A stretch of 64,000 bases of DNA from Bugula neritina (GCA_964035545.1 OZ037766.1:33275773-33339772); one strand, 5' to 3'. Shown: positions 1 through 13,099, counted from the first letter of the stretch. Notes: generated by a model from the letters alone, not told the origin. Made by a program: numbers and translations.

Positions 1-241
1 GCTCACCTAATGTACTAAGCTCAATAATGATGAGTAGTAATGCTCACTTGCAAATTTTGATTTAAAAAGTGCAATTGTAGCACGAACACAGAAAAGCAAG
101 TAATTGTACAATCTTTACCAATATAGTTATGCATAAAAAAAACTGCAAAACTACAAAAAACATGCAGGAATTTTATCAAGATGATCATCATAAGATGAGC
201 TAATACTCTGTTAGTATTACTTAAAGTATATAATCTCCCAC

Positions 242-666
242 CTGGGTTTGTAGTCAGTCTCACATTTTACAAGTTTAGGGATCAGCACTGCAGAAAACAT
301 AAGCTAAAAATAGAAAGCATATTTTTTATGGCATCAACAAAGTTCTTAGCAAAAAGTTTTTCACTTGTCACATGGCTGTCTATACGTGTTTTCAATGTTT
401 TATCTTCACATACTTGTTTAAAAAAAAGCTAAATTTAAAAAAATGTTCATTTGTTTTTTGCTAATAATATTTAAATAATAATACATCAATGTTACTAACA
501 CATTAGTAAACTAATGCATTAGTAGCACTCACGCACACGCATATAAACTGCTAATAATATGTGTATAATATAATAATAAGTATTTACTAATATTATATAC
601 TGCGGCTCACATAAAAATAATAGACTGAATGCAAATACTTACCAGAAGAACCAAGGAATGCTTCAT
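242..666 (-). CDS. Secreted protein, N-terminal exons only (partial)
   Basis: Two exons read on the minus strand: 643-666 (start codon at 666, eight codons, phase-0 donor GTAAGT) and 242-303 (acceptor TTTTTAG, donor GTGGGA, phase 2). Together they encode MKHSLVLL followed by LMFSAVLIPKLVKCETDY. This is a basic start, a long hydrophobic core and a small polar cleavage region, as in a secretory signal peptide. The mature protein lies to the left of the window, so its function is unknown. A possible further donor lies at positions 1-6 (GTGAGC on the minus strand), but I could not place that exon's acceptor. The gene is downstream of, and co-directional with, the DEG/ENaC gene. Splice phases agree; no homology is claimed. 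Confidence 0.5.
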
Positions 667-1485
667 CTTCGTCTAGAAGTCTCACATATATTGGTTGATG
701 AAATCAATAATTGCTTCTTTATACACCAAGTAACTTCACTGAAGTGGAGAGAGATTTTAATGTAAACAACAGAGTTAATGCAGCATCTGAATACCACGTG
801 TTGTAACTGTTGAATGCGATTCCTATTGGATTATAGATTCCTTTTATGAACAGGAACTACATAAAATAATCCTTTTAAGCAAGCCCAACCTATCCGTTGT
901 TTTTCCCATACATCAAGTGCATCAAGAAAGTCTTTAAAAAATTAATTGACAACATTTAACAACTTACTAGCAGTTGGGAATGTATAGCAATTCCCAGGCA
1001 TAACATATTGAATAATTTAAACTAAATAAATTGTTTTTGTGTGAGTCTAGTTAATTTATTAGGCTACTTCAAAGTGAGAATATTGAAGGTATTAAGTTGT
1101 AATAGCTTTATAAATTAGATTCATTAGGTTAACTGAATTCATTTATCTATAACGCAAACTCAACATATTAAAGATATTTACTCTGAATAGCTTTGGAAAT
1201 TGATTTCAAAGGGTTCAAATAAATTTAAAAATTTTGACTGATTCAAATTAATTTGTTGGCTTATGTTCAATAGGAATCTTACAATAAAAATTTCCTTACT
1301 ATATGCTGCTAGCTGGAAATATATGCATTGTGAAGAAAAACAATAATATGGCAGACCTGCTTAGCACATGGTCAGTTCAAACATGTTTATTTTTCTCATA
1401 GCTATCTGTACTTGTATGTAAATCTTACAGCAGAAATATAAAATATAACAGGAACCTGGTTCCAAAAGCAATGCTCAGGCTTCGT
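667..1485. other. Intergenic, no gene seen
   Basis: AT-rich sequence upstream of the partial secreted-protein gene, probably containing its 5' UTR and promoter. I see no exon, RNA gene or repeat in it. Confidence 0.5.
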
Positions 1486-1905
1486 AGTCACTTACATCTA
1501 CATAGTATATAGTCACTTACATCTACGTAGTATATAGTCACTTACATCTACATAGTATATAGTCACTTACATCTACATAGTATATAGTCACTTACATCTA
1601 CATAGTATAGTCACTTACATCTACATAGTATAGTCACTTACATCTACATAGTATAGTCACTTACATCTACATAGTATAGTCACTTACATCTACATAGTAT
1701 AGTCACTTACATCTACATAGTATAGTCACTTACATCTACATAGTAAATATAGTCACTTACATCTACATAGTATAGTCACTTACATCTACATAGTATAGTC
1801 ACTTACATCTACATAGTATAGTCACTTACATCTACATAGTATATAGTCACTTACATCTACATAGTATATAGTCACTTACATCTACATAGTATAGTCACTT
1901 CATCA
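1486..1905. repeat. Minisatellite, 22-25 bp unit
   Basis: About 18 near-identical head-to-tail copies of a unit containing TAGTCACTTACATCTACATA, with 2-4 bp length changes in a TA tail. It lies between the channel gene and the secreted-protein gene and is not next to any exon I could define. On the minus strand each unit contains GTAAGTGACTA, which resembles a 5' splice site. Confidence 0.9.
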
Positions 1906-2451
1906 AACTATCATGTAAAATGCTTATGGAATATGCAGGTTATATATTAGGTCATTTGTACCGCCTCTTTGTACCACCTCTAACTATAAGCTGTTCGATA
2001 CATTTACAAGGCTTGAAATAATAATTTTTTGAGGACATTTCATAATTTAGTTTTAATAATGTTGAACTAGAAACATTTTCCATAATAGTGACTAAGCATT
2101 TTTAAAAGACAAACAATAAACGCAGCTTTCATTTGAAGCCCATTGCTACGTTGTATCATTATGTAATTTATATGGAATAATAGTTAAAAGCATGATCTGA
2201 ATTTTCTTGTTTATGTAAATTATTTATGTTATATTAAGTTTTGTGTTTAAAAAGTGGCTAGTGCATTGATCTAATATTTATAACTTTTTTTGCAGGAAAT
2301 TCAACACTTTCTGCACAACGTATATTTTACAAAATAAAAGTAACAAAACTACAATAAAGTTGATTTAGAAAATATCCAAGCTTTGAATGAAAGAAATTAT
2401 CTCTATACTTATAAACTGCATCTCTTGCAAAAGGCAGTTTACACTTGAAAG

Positions 2452-5400
2452 TCACTTCTGTGAATCCTTGAAGTCTACAACAGGCGTGAGAGAGGAGCCC
2501 TTCCGCCATTGGTAGCTGACGGAGTGAGTCACCTTCAATATGAGAAACTCCAGGAACTCTGCCAGAGTGAGAATGCTGGCTCCAAGGGAAATTCCGAGGG
2601 TTCCTCCCAGGTTTGCTTTCAAACAGTCAAATGACAAGGCAGTGTTGCTAGTATTTATATGTGTAGAGTAAACAGTCAAAGTACATGGCAGTGTTGCTAG
2701 TATTTATATGTGTAGAGTAAACAGTCAAAGTACAAGGCAGTGTTGCTAGTATTTATATGTGTAGAGTAAACAGTCAAATGACATGGCAGTGTTGCTAGTA
2801 TTTATATGTGTAGAGTAAACAGTCAAAGTACAAGGCAGTGTTGCTAGTATTCATATGTGTAGAGTAATTGTAAACATAATACAAATGCTAACCAACAACA
2901 ATGAATATTTATTTATTATCTAAATATGACAATTAATATTTTGTTACTATATAATTGTAGTTTGTAATTCTAATACATTGGATGAATCTAACAATTAGCT
3001 AATAGGGATATGATGTGAAACACTTGTAAAGTGTCATTTATTGCTTAAATAAGAAAGCTTTTCAAATTATGCATGTATTTATTTGTGTCATCTCTCTTTT
3101 AGAATATAGTACTATAGCTCACTAGATTAGTGATGTAGAGTATACTGCTACATATAGCTTACTAGATTAGTGATGTAGAGTATACTACTACATATAGCTT
3201 ACTAGATTAGTGATGTAGAGTATACTACTACATATAGCTTACTAGATTAGTGATGTAGAGTATACTACTACATATAGCTTACTAGATTAGTGATGTAGAG
3301 TATACTACTACATATAGCTTACTAGATTAGTGATGTAGAGTATACTGCTACATATAGCTTACCTAGATTAGTGATGTAGAGTATACTGCTACATATAGCT
3401 TACCTAGATTAGTGATGTAGAGTATACTGCAGGTAAACTTACCTAGATTAGTGATGTAGAGTATACTGCAGGTAAACTTACCTAGATTAGTGATGTAGAG
3501 TATACTGCAGGTAAACTTACCTAGATTAGTGATGTAGAGTATACTGCAGGTAAACTTACCTAGATTAGTGATGTAGAGTATACTGCAGGTAAACTTACCT
3601 AGATTAGTGATGTAGAGTATACTGCAGGTAAACTTACCTAGATTAGTGATGTAGAGTATACTGCAGGTAAACTTACCTAGATTAGTGATGTAGAGTATAC
3701 TGCAGGTAAACTTACCTAGATTAGTGATGTAGAGTATACTGCAGGTAAACTTACCTAGATTAGTGATGTAGAGTATACTGCAGGTAAACTTACCTAGATT
3801 AGTGATGTAGAGTATACTGCAGGTAAACTTACCTAGATTAGTGATGTAGAGTATACTGCAGGTAAACTTACCTAGATTAGTGATGTAGAGTATACTGCAG
3901 GTAAACTTACCTAGATTAGTGATGTAGAGTATACTGCAGGTAAACTTACCTAGATTAGTGATGTAGAGTATACTGCAGGTAAACTTACCTAGATTAGTGA
4001 TGTAGAGTATACTGCAGGTAAACTTACCTAGATTAGTGATGTAGAGTATACTGCTACATATAGCTTACTAGATTAGTGATGTAGAGTATACTGCAGGTAA
4101 ACTTACCTAGATTAGTGATGTAGAGTATACTGCTACATATAGCTTACTAGATTAGTGATGTAGAGTATACTGCTACATATAGCTTACTAGATTAGTGATG
4201 TAGAGTATACTGCTACATATAGCTTACCTAGATTAGTGATGTAGAGTATACTACTACATATAGCTCACTAGATTAGTGATGTAGAGTATACTGCTACATA
4301 TAGCTTACCTAGATTAGTGATGTAGAGTATACTGCAGGTAAACTTACCTAGATTAGTGATGTAGAGTATACTGCAGGTAAACTTACCTAGATTAGTGATG
4401 TAGAGTATACTGCAGGTAAACTTACCTAGATTAGTGATGTAGAGTATACTGCAGGTAAACTTACCTAGATTAGTGATGTAGAGTATACTGCTACATATAG
4501 CTTACTAGATTAGTGATGTAGAGTATACTGCTACATATAGCTTACCTAGATTAGTGATGTAGAGTATACTACTACATATAGCTTACCTAGATTAGTGATG
4601 TAGAGTATACTGCTACATATAGCTTACCTAGATTAGTGATGTAGAGTATACTGCAGGTAAACTTACCTAGATTAGTGATGTAGAGTATACTGCAGGTAAA
4701 CTTACCTAGATTAGTGATGTAGAGTATACTGCAGGTAAACTTACCTAGATTAGTGATGTAGAGTATACTGCAGGTAAACTTACCTAGATTAGTGATGTAG
4801 AGTATACTGCAGGTAAACTTACCTAGATTAGTGATGTAGAGTATACTACTACATATAGCTCACTAGATTAGTGATGTAGAGTATACTGCTACATATAGCT
4901 TACCTAGATTAGTGATGTAGAGTATACTGCTACATATAGCTTACCTAGATTAGTGATGTAGAGTATACTGCAGGTAAACTTACCTAGATTAGTGATGTAG
5001 AGTATACTGCAGGTAAACTTACCTAGATTAGTGATGTAGAGTATACTGCAGGTAAACTTACCTAGATTAGTGATGTAGAGTATACTGCAGGTAAACTTAC
5101 CTAGATTAGTGATGTAGAGTATACTGCAGGTAAACTTACCTAGATTAGTGATGTAGAGTATACTGCAGGTAAACTTACCTAGATTAGTGATGTAGAGTAT
5201 ACTGCAGGTAAACTTACCTAGATTAGTGATGTAGAGTATACTGCAGGTAAACTTACCTAGATTAGTGATGTAGAGTATACTGCAGGTAAACTTACCTAGA
5301 TTAGTGATGTAGAGTATACTGCAGGTAAACTTACCTAGATTAGTGATGTAGAGTATACTGCAGGTAAACTTACCTAGATTAGTGATGTAGAGTATACTGC

Positions 5401-8400
5401 AGGTAAACTTACCTAGATTAGTGATGTAGAGTATACTGCAGGTAAACTTACCTAGATTAGTGATGTAGAGTATACTGCAGGTAAACTTACCTAGATTAGT
5501 GATGTAGAGTATACTGCAGGTAAACTTACCTAGATTAGTGATGTAGAGTATACTGCTACATATAGCTTACTAGATTAGTGATGTAGAGTATACTGCAGGT
5601 AAACTTACCTAGATTAGTGATGTAGAGTATACTGCTACATATAGCTTACTAGATTAGTGATGTAGAGTATACTGCTACATATAGCTTACCTAGATTAGTG
5701 ATGTAGAGTATACTGCAGGTAAACTTACCTAGATTAGTGATGTAGAGTATACTGCAGGTAAACTTACCTAGATTAGTGATGTAGAGTATACTGCAGGTAA
5801 ACTTACCTAGATTAGTGATGTAGAGTATACTGCAGGTAAACTTACCTAGATTAGTGATGTAGAGTATACTGCAGGTAAACTTACCTAGATTAGTGATGTA
5901 GAGTATACTGCAGGTAAACTTACCTAGATTAGTGATGTAGAGTATACTACTACATATAGCTCACTAGATTAGTGATGTAGAGTATACTGCTACATATAGC
6001 TTACCTAGATTAGTGATGTAGAGTATACTGCTACATATAGCTTACCTAGATTAGTGATGTAGAGTATACTGCAGGTAAACTTACCTAGATTAGTGATGTA
6101 GAGTATACTGCAGGTAAACTTACCTAGATTAGTGATGTAGAGTATACTGCAGGTAAACTTACCTAGATTAGTGATGTAGAGTATACTGCAGGTAAACTTA
6201 CCTAGATTAGTGATGTAGAGTATACTGCAGGTAAACTTACCTAGATTAGTGATGTAGAGTATACTGCAGGTAAACTTACCTAGATTAGTGATGTAGAGTA
6301 TACTGCAGGTAAACTTACCTAGATTAGTGATGTAGAGTATACTGCAGGTAAACTTACCTAGATTAGTGATGTAGAGTATACTGCAGGTAAACTTACCTAG
6401 ATTAGTGATGTAGAGTATACTGCTACATATAGCTTACTAGATTAGTGATGTAGAGTATACTGCAGGTAAACTTACCTAGATTAGTGATGTAGAGTATACT
6501 GCTACATATAGCTTACTAGATTAGTGATGTAGAGTATACTGCTACATATAGCTTACCTAGATTAGTGATGTAGAGTATACTGCAGGTAAACTTACCTAGA
6601 TTAGTGATGTAGAGTATACTGCAGGTAAACTTACCTAGATTAGTGATGTAGAGTATACTGCAGGTAAACTTACCTAGATTAGTGATGTAGAGTATACTGC
6701 AGGTAAACTTACCTAGATTAGTGATGTAGAGTATACTGCAGGTAAACTTACCTAGATTAGTGATGTAGAGTATACTGCAGGTAAACTTACCTAGATTAGT
6801 GATGTAGAGTATACTACTACATATAGCTCACTAGATTAGTGATGTAGAGTATACTGCTACATATAGCTTACCTAGATTAGTGATGTAGAGTATACTGCTA
6901 CATATAGCTTACCTAGATTAGTGATGTAGAGTATACTGCAGGTAAACTTACCTAGATTAGTGATGTAGAGTATACTGCAGGTAAACTTACCTAGATTAGT
7001 GATGTAGAGTATACTGCAGGTAAACTTACCTAGATTAGTGATGTAGAGTATACTGCAGGTAAACTTACCTAGATTAGTGATGTAGAGTATACTGCAGGTA
7101 AACTTACCTAGATTAGTGATGTAGAGTATACTGCAGGTAAACTTACCTAGATTAGTGATGTAGAGTATACTGCAGGTAAACTTACCTAGATTAGTGATGT
7201 AGAGTATACTGCAGGTAAACTTACCTAGATTAGTGATGTAGAGTATACTGCAGGTAAACTTACCTAGATTAGTGATGTAGAGTATACTGCAGGTAAACTT
7301 ACCAATAATATCAATTGCTGTGTAAGCAACTTTCTCTTCTATGAAATCATACTCTAGCATCGGGTGAAACAGATTCACAGTGACAGCGTTGTGCCGGAGG
7401 TAGTCAACATATTCCGCTGTCAAGACAAGGCAGCACTATTGTGTCCGTATGCATATCAACTAATCAGGTGAACATGTAAAATATACTCTTGTTTTGAAGG
7501 AAAAAAATTCACACATCATTCACTAAATAAAACTATGTTGCAGCTGTAATTACATAAAACTCCATGCAACATGAGGTAATAATATATTTTAAAGTTTAGT
7601 TTAAAGTTGGTTTTACCACTATAGTTGAGGTCTCTCTCAAAAATTAGACTGGGGAACTTGGAAATAGACATGTCGGCTGAGTACCGAACCTCATTACACA
7701 GTGGAATGCAGTTGCACCGCTCTAAGATTGTAGGATCCTGTTGTAAGTTCACTAAAACAGAAGAAGGACAGATGACATGTGAACACTCTTGCATATGTTT
7801 CGGTAACCGAATGACTATTCAATTAACCTATCTTACAACATCTAATTCTATATCTGACTCTTAGCATAGTTTATTTATAGTTTATGTGTATTATTACAAT
7901 AGACTAACCCATAGCATTGTTTGAACACTCCATCATCTCCTTTGGATTACAGGTTCTGGTATTACTCATAGCTGAAACAAGAAAAAATTCAATTGAAATG
8001 ATTACAGCAAGTGAATACATCCAAGAAATTTCTGCAAAAAATTTTTTCCATGAGCTCTTTTTGTATATAAATAGAAAGCAAGTTGAAACTGGAAAATTAA
8101 ATAAAATTGCAACGCATTAATTTAAATACTAAAACTGAAACAGAAAACTAGTTCCAACGCAAACAGCAAGATACAATAGAAATGCACTGCAGCATGTTTT
8201 CCTTTATTGATGTGATGTTGAGCTGATTTCCCTTACGAGGCTGGAGGTAGTCGCGACACCCACACTGGTCGATGGTGTAGAAGGTACTGCACTCCTCAAC
8301 GCAAGCAGTGTACGAGTAGTCTGGGAAGAATCGGAGAGGGTTTGGCTTTGTCTCGGCATCAAAGCAGTTGGATCTTCCCCCATCAGCTGGTGGAGGGACC

Positions 8401-11400
8401 CTGTTTATCTAAGGAAGGGTAACTGTAGTATAGCATATAACAGGTAACTAACTATATAGTATAGTATATAACAGGTAAATATAGTATAGTATATAGTATA
8501 TAACAGGTAAATACAGTATAGTATAGTATATAACAGGTAACTGTAGTATAGTATATAACAGGTTACTATTATAGTATAGTAATTATATAAACTAGGTAAC
8601 TATCTAGTATATAGCATAAACAGGTACTATAATAGAATCAAATAAGTATGTCAAGGTATATTTACCTTCTTCTGTCTCAGCATGACGTTGAACATGTTAC
8701 CTGGACTCACACCATAACTGACCTCACTCACTGCAGGGGCGTCTTTTGAGTCATGCAGTGCTATCTGAATAAAAAATAGATTTTCCTCCTGTAACTTATA
8801 ACTCTTAATTTCATTTACAACATTATGGTATGATGGTGTATAACTATATATGTATAATCATACTACATTATGGTATGATGGTGTATAACTGTATATGTAT
8901 AATCATACTACATTATGGTATGATGGTGTATAACTGTATATGTATAATCATACTACATTATGGTATGATGGTGTATAACTATATATGTATAATCATACAA
9001 CATTATGGTATGATGGTGTATAACTGTATATGTATAATCATACTACGTTATGGTATGATGGTGTATAACTGTATATGTATAATCATACTACGTTATGGTA
9101 TGATGGTGTATAACTATATATGTATAATCATACTACATTATGGTATGACGGTGTATAACTGTATATGTATAATCATACTACATTATGGTATGATGGTGTA
9201 TAACTGTATATGTATAATCATACTACATTATGGTATGATGGTGTATAACTGTATATGTATAATCATACTACATTATGGTATGATGGTGTATAACTATATA
9301 TGTATAATCATACAACATTATGGTATGATGGTGTATAACTGTATATGTATAATCATACTACATTATGGTATGATGGTGTATAACTGTATATGTATAATCA
9401 TACTACGTTATGGTATGATGGTGTATAACTGTATATGTATAATCATACTACATTATGGTATGACGGTGTATAACTGTATATGTATAATCATACTACGTTA
9501 TGGTATGATGGTGTATAACTATATATGTATAATCATACTACATTATGGTATGATGGTGTATAACTGTATATGTATAATCATACTACATATGATGGTCTAT
9601 AACTATATATGTATAATCTTACTACGTATGATGGTGTATAACTTACCAAAAATCCTTCACTGGATGAGAGACGGTTTGGGAAATAATCTTCAACTTTTGT
9701 ATCGAGCATGAGAGTGAGCCCCTTGTTGCTTCCTGCCGTGTACGCCATTTGGTCACCTTTGCTGTTGAATCGGAAGCAGAGACCTACAAACATGAGAGAA
9801 CAATTCCTACTTACTTTAAGCAAGACATAATTCCATCTAATTGAGTATGATGAAATGCTCAACAAGAGGCTAAACTTGTGCCATCAGTGGTTAGTAGAAA
9901 TAATATGAGACAATAAATGCTGATGCAATATTTCTCATCAGTTTTCCAAAACTAGAGAATTGCATTATATACACCTGAATCTGTGCCGACAACTTCAAAT
10001 ATTTCTCTACACGAAAGGACAACTCCCTGATAATGACAGAACAGCATGCTCTCCTCCATAGAGTGGGAGTTGTGATGTAGGAATGATTCCATGAACCTTT
10101 CTTCAAGTAAGCTGGACAGAAATGGGTCCTCCCAATCGTACCTAAATGCCATTGAAAATAAGTAATTACCATGTACAATAGCATTTAAAGTATTATTGTA
10201 TTGCAAACCTACATTCCTATTTTGTATATATAATGTTTGTATATATAATGTTTGTAAATATTTATAATTTTCCACCTGATATGTTTTTCTCACATTAAAC
10301 TTAAGTTTTCCGTTTACTTAAACTGCAAAATGTTAGTGCTTAGAAGGTGAAATTTAAGTGAGCTACGCAGCTGAAACCTGAGTGGAACGGTTTTACCTGT
10401 CTTCGCTGACGTTCAATGAAAACTGCACGTCATACCAGACGTTGCCAAAGAGTGTCTCATTTTCTGTACTCCAGCTCAAGTTCTTTAAACTGGATCTTTT
10501 AATGGAGTTTCTGTTGCATATTGTGATTGTTGGATACTGAAAGAAGTACATCAAGTTTATATCTGATTGGCTAAAAGGGTCAATGAAGTTGAATGTTTAC
10601 AGTGTAAATATTTCAACAGCTCTGATGGACAGCTGGATATTCATCTAAAAAGCAAATCTAAGCAAAATATTGCATAAAGAATTTTTGCAGTAAGCAAAAT
10701 CACACTATGAAAACTAATTTTAGCAATTTTATATTAAATTATTTTTTCTGTTTATTCATGTCAAACTCCTCACTTACCTTTACTTACCTCTAACTGTACT
10801 TACCTCTATATCTAACTGCTCTTACTTCTAACTATACTTACCTATATCTAACTATACTCACCTCTATCTATGTAACCGTACTTACTGTACGTACCTCTAT
10901 ACTCTTTGTTGTCTCCACTGTTACTTTAGTTGATACCGGTTTGTTAGAGAGCTCAATGATAAACAAACAGCTTGCTATACCAAAGTATGTTATCCCGGAA
11001 ACAACCATCACACACCACACTAATCTAAATTAGTAGAATTGCAAATGTTCTACATTGTTGAAACTATTTTATTATAAGTTTTTAAATAGTCTTTTGAAAA
11101 CTGCATGTTATATTTTTTTATGAGAAAATATTTAAATAATCACATAAATTTAAGGATTTTATTCTATGATGAATATGTTCAAAACTCCTCAACTGCAATT
11201 AATCACTGTGTCCACATTATGATCGATAATATGTGCCATGAAAATAGCAGATTTACTAAATATTCTACTGCATATATCTACCAGAGTAATTGTCATCAGT
11301 TGTTTACAACATGCCATTTCCAATGAAAAATTATTGTATTTAAACTAAGGAGTTGTCTGCACACTGTACCTTCGCTTTAGAGTTATCTGCCCATCTGAGG

Positions 11401-11470
11401 TATATCTAACTCCGTGCATGGAATTCTCTTGCAGAAACTCTCCAAAACTTAATCGCTGTTCAGAGTTCAT
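2452..11470 (-). CDS. DEG/ENaC-family sodium channel subunit
   Basis: Trimeric amiloride-type Na+ channel subunit of the plasma membrane. Exons (minus): 11370-11470, 10895-11024, 10397-10536, 9975-10141, 9647-9783, 8666-8764, 8237-8408, 7909-7971, 7617-7751, 7303-7416, 2452-2615. All phases join, giving 473 aa. Visible family marks are the His-Gly gating motif at residues 19-20; TM1 near 35-57; YPTITICNRN just after TM1; a finger/palm region with GLCFRFN; the cysteine-rich block with CVEEC, CGC and CNCIPLCNEVRY; and TM2 containing the selectivity-filter motif GAS at 431-433 in NLGGTLGISLGASILT. The family includes peptide-gated (FaNaC-type), acid-sensing and degenerin channels; the gating stimulus cannot be told here. 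A 5' UTR acceptor (TTTGACAG) lies near 11515. Introns 5 and 10 are largely minisatellite, intron 10 being 4.7 kb. Confidence 0.9.
2616..2866. repeat. 49-bp repeat abutting the last 3' splice site of the channel gene
   Basis: Five copies of a 49-bp unit (copy starts near 2622, 2671 and 2720) directly upstream, in transcript sense, of the acceptor GAAAG at 2616-2620. The copy next to the exon supplies the acceptor's pyrimidine tract (TTTGACTGTTT), so the functional 3' splice-site region is itself a repeat member. Copies differ by one or two bases. Confidence 0.85.
3106..7302. repeat. 4.2-kb array of a 39-bp unit carrying the 5' splice site of channel exon 10
   Basis: About 105 copies fill most of intron 10. 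In transcript (minus) sense the unit opens with GTAAGTTTACCTGCAG and closes with CACTAATCTAG, so each junction reads CTAG|GTAAGT. The first unit is the genuine donor of exon 10 at 7302. A variant unit with CTACATATAGCTTA in place of GCAGGTAAACTTA (plus strand) is interspersed in a higher-order pattern. The 39-bp unit has no stop codon in the exon frame. Confidence 0.95.
8409..8645. repeat. Degenerate AT-rich repeat in channel intron 6
   Basis: Imperfect copies of GTATAGTATATAACAGGTAA fill the intron next to the exon 7 acceptor (CCTTAG at 8409-8414). Copies are more diverged than in neighbouring arrays. Confidence 0.7.
8820..9640. repeat. 45-bp minisatellite in channel intron 5, starting at the donor
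   Basis: About 18 copies of a 45-bp unit (period measured at 8831 and 8876). The donor of exon 5, GTAAGTTATACACC at 9633-9646 in minus sense, runs straight into the repeat, which contains TTATACACCATCATA. Because 45 is a multiple of three, the plus strand is open throughout and gives a spurious 293-codon frame. Confidence 0.9.
10775..10894. repeat. Short decoy-donor repeat at channel exon 2
   Basis: Seven or so loose copies of ACTTACCTCTAACT. In transcript sense these read AGAG|GTAAGT, close to the real donor GAG|GTACGT at 10889-10894. It looks like a young or degenerate version of the junction-derived arrays. Confidence 0.6.
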
Positions 11471-11515
11471 TTTAATCAGCTGAACTTAACTGACTTAGTG
11501 CATTCCTGGGTCTGT

Positions 11516-12255
11516 CAAACAACAAAATGCTGATACACAAGGAGCACAAAGACAGAATTCTAAGTGTATGCATTAGAGTAAAGTTACTATATTTTTTCCA
11601 AAACAGATGATTTTTAGATATTAAAGCTACAATAAAAACACTAACATTTACTCAAAATCTTATTAGCTGAAAGAGAAATATTAACTATTGGTGAAGAGCT
11701 GCTTATTTCATATGATCCATAAAATGGAATAAAGACTTAAATTTTCTAACAAATTAAAATCTTTTCAACAGAAACAGTGGTGCAAATACATGCTACATTT
11801 TCAGTATCACTGAAACCTACCTTCAGCTTGATGCTGTGTCTGCATAGGAGAGATGTGAGGTTAAGTCTGGTAGCAGTGGGTTGTGTGGGATGTAAAGGAG
11901 AATGTATTATTATGCTGTGCGTAGCATTAAACAGGAAACTCGTACTTATGTTAGGAGAAAAAGGAAATAAATGAGTTGAATTCAATAAATTAACATCTCT
12001 ACAGGCGATTATGTTTCTAAAACTCAACCCTTACAAAGAGAAAAAAAGCCTTTAAGCCCTTCTGTACAGGATCAAACATATAATATATACTAAACAATAC
12101 TATACTATATACTAAACAATACTATACTATAATATATATCTTGTATATATTGCATATGTATATGATTCAAGTTATATGACATACCATTGAGATTGGTGGA
12201 TCAATAATCTACTATACATTATGCTGTATAGCAGATCCACTACAATATTATCGAT
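11516..12255. other. Upstream region of the channel gene
   Basis: No coding exon seen. A possible non-coding 5' UTR exon on the minus strand ends near 11823 at CTGAAG|GTAGGT, inside a stretch open on both strands. A promoter cannot be assigned. Confidence 0.35.
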
Positions 12256-12257
12256 CT

Positions 12258-12475
12258 GTAAGCAGCCACAGTCTAGGGGTTAAAGCGTTTGCTTAGTAAA
12301 CAAGAAGGTCATGGGTTCGAGCCCTAACAAAGGCCATTGGTGATGTTAGGAAGAGCATCCAGTCAGAATTGTTCCTGTGCCTCATTTAAATTTAAGTCCT
12401 TAGCCCGCTTTAACAAAAACCCTTTCAATCAGGGTTTCTCACAGGGATAGCAACTATAAACTTGTGTGAGTGAGT
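12258..12475 (+). mobile_element. tRNA-derived SINE
   Basis: A tRNA-like head has an A-box-like TCTAGGGGTTAAAGCG and a near-perfect B box GGGTTCGAGCC, about 40 bases apart. It is followed by a body with GTTAGGAAGAGCATCCAGT, similar to the conserved central segment of several animal SINEs. The anticodon loop would read AGT, but the stems are imperfect, so this is a SINE rather than a working tRNA gene. No A-rich tail or clear target-site duplication is visible. Confidence 0.65.
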
Positions 12476-12837
12476 TTTATATGCTATAAATTTTGTTCCT
12501 CAAGTGTTATTGATATATAATGCTAGAAATGCAAGTATTATAGTGCTGTGATTTGTGCATATATAGTCACTCAAACTGTAGAATGGCCCATCTGATTAAA
12601 GAAGTAAATATTATAGTCACAGCTCTTCACTACAGCTAAATATTTCAATTTAATACACATCATAGGTATATAGCAGTTCTGGAACTTGCTGCCATGACAT
12701 GTATAGTGTACCATAATATACTAAAATATTATACTGAGAGGGAACGCAAGAGATTGTTGATAGAATTGATTGAAAATTGAAAATCAGGCTTAAGTTGCTT
12801 GTGAATGTTGGAAGACAACATGAACCTAGTTTAACTA

Positions 12838-12861
12838 CACACACACGCACACACACGCGCG

Positions 12862-12906
<45 letters not shown>
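12838..12906. repeat. Compound microsatellite (CA/CG/TA)n
   Basis: A run of CACA and CGCG followed by about 18 TA dinucleotides, abutting the left arm of the first palindrome. Confidence 0.9.
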
Positions 12907-12912
<6 letters not shown>

Positions 12913-13099
12913 GTATACGAGAAACATTGTTATTTATTACTTTATTAGGTAAAGTAATTACACTGATATTTCGGGTACCACTGTACCCATCATCAGAGTA
13001 GCTACTCTGATGATGGGTACAGTGGTACCCGAAATATCAGTGTAATTACTTTACCTAATAAAGTAATAAATAACAATGTTTCTCGTATACCTATTTATA
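12904..13099. mobile_element. Perfect 196-bp palindrome with hammerhead-like core
   Basis: Two 98-base arms, identical as reverse complements with no spacer; the centre lies between 13001 and 13002 (AGTAG|CTACT). Each arm reads outward as CTGATGA, an internal stem GGGTAC/GTACCC with loop AGTG, GAAA, then TATCAGTG and AATAAAG. The order CTGANGA-stem-GAAA resembles the hammerhead ribozyme core found in terminal repeats of Penelope-like elements. However, one extra base precedes the stem and no complete cleavage site was shown. (TA)n flanks lie close on both sides. Confidence 0.6.

Noticed and set aside
3106-7302. CRISPR-like regular repeats
   Set aside because: Direct 39-bp tandem copies with no unique spacers, lying inside an animal intron; a minisatellite.
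8830-9711. 293-codon plus-strand frame
   Set aside because: It exists only because the 45-bp unit is a multiple of three and lacks stops; low-complexity and antisense to the channel gene.
11746-12027. Coding gene on either strand upstream of the channel
   Set aside because: Frames open on both strands but with no family motif; at best a 5' UTR exon.
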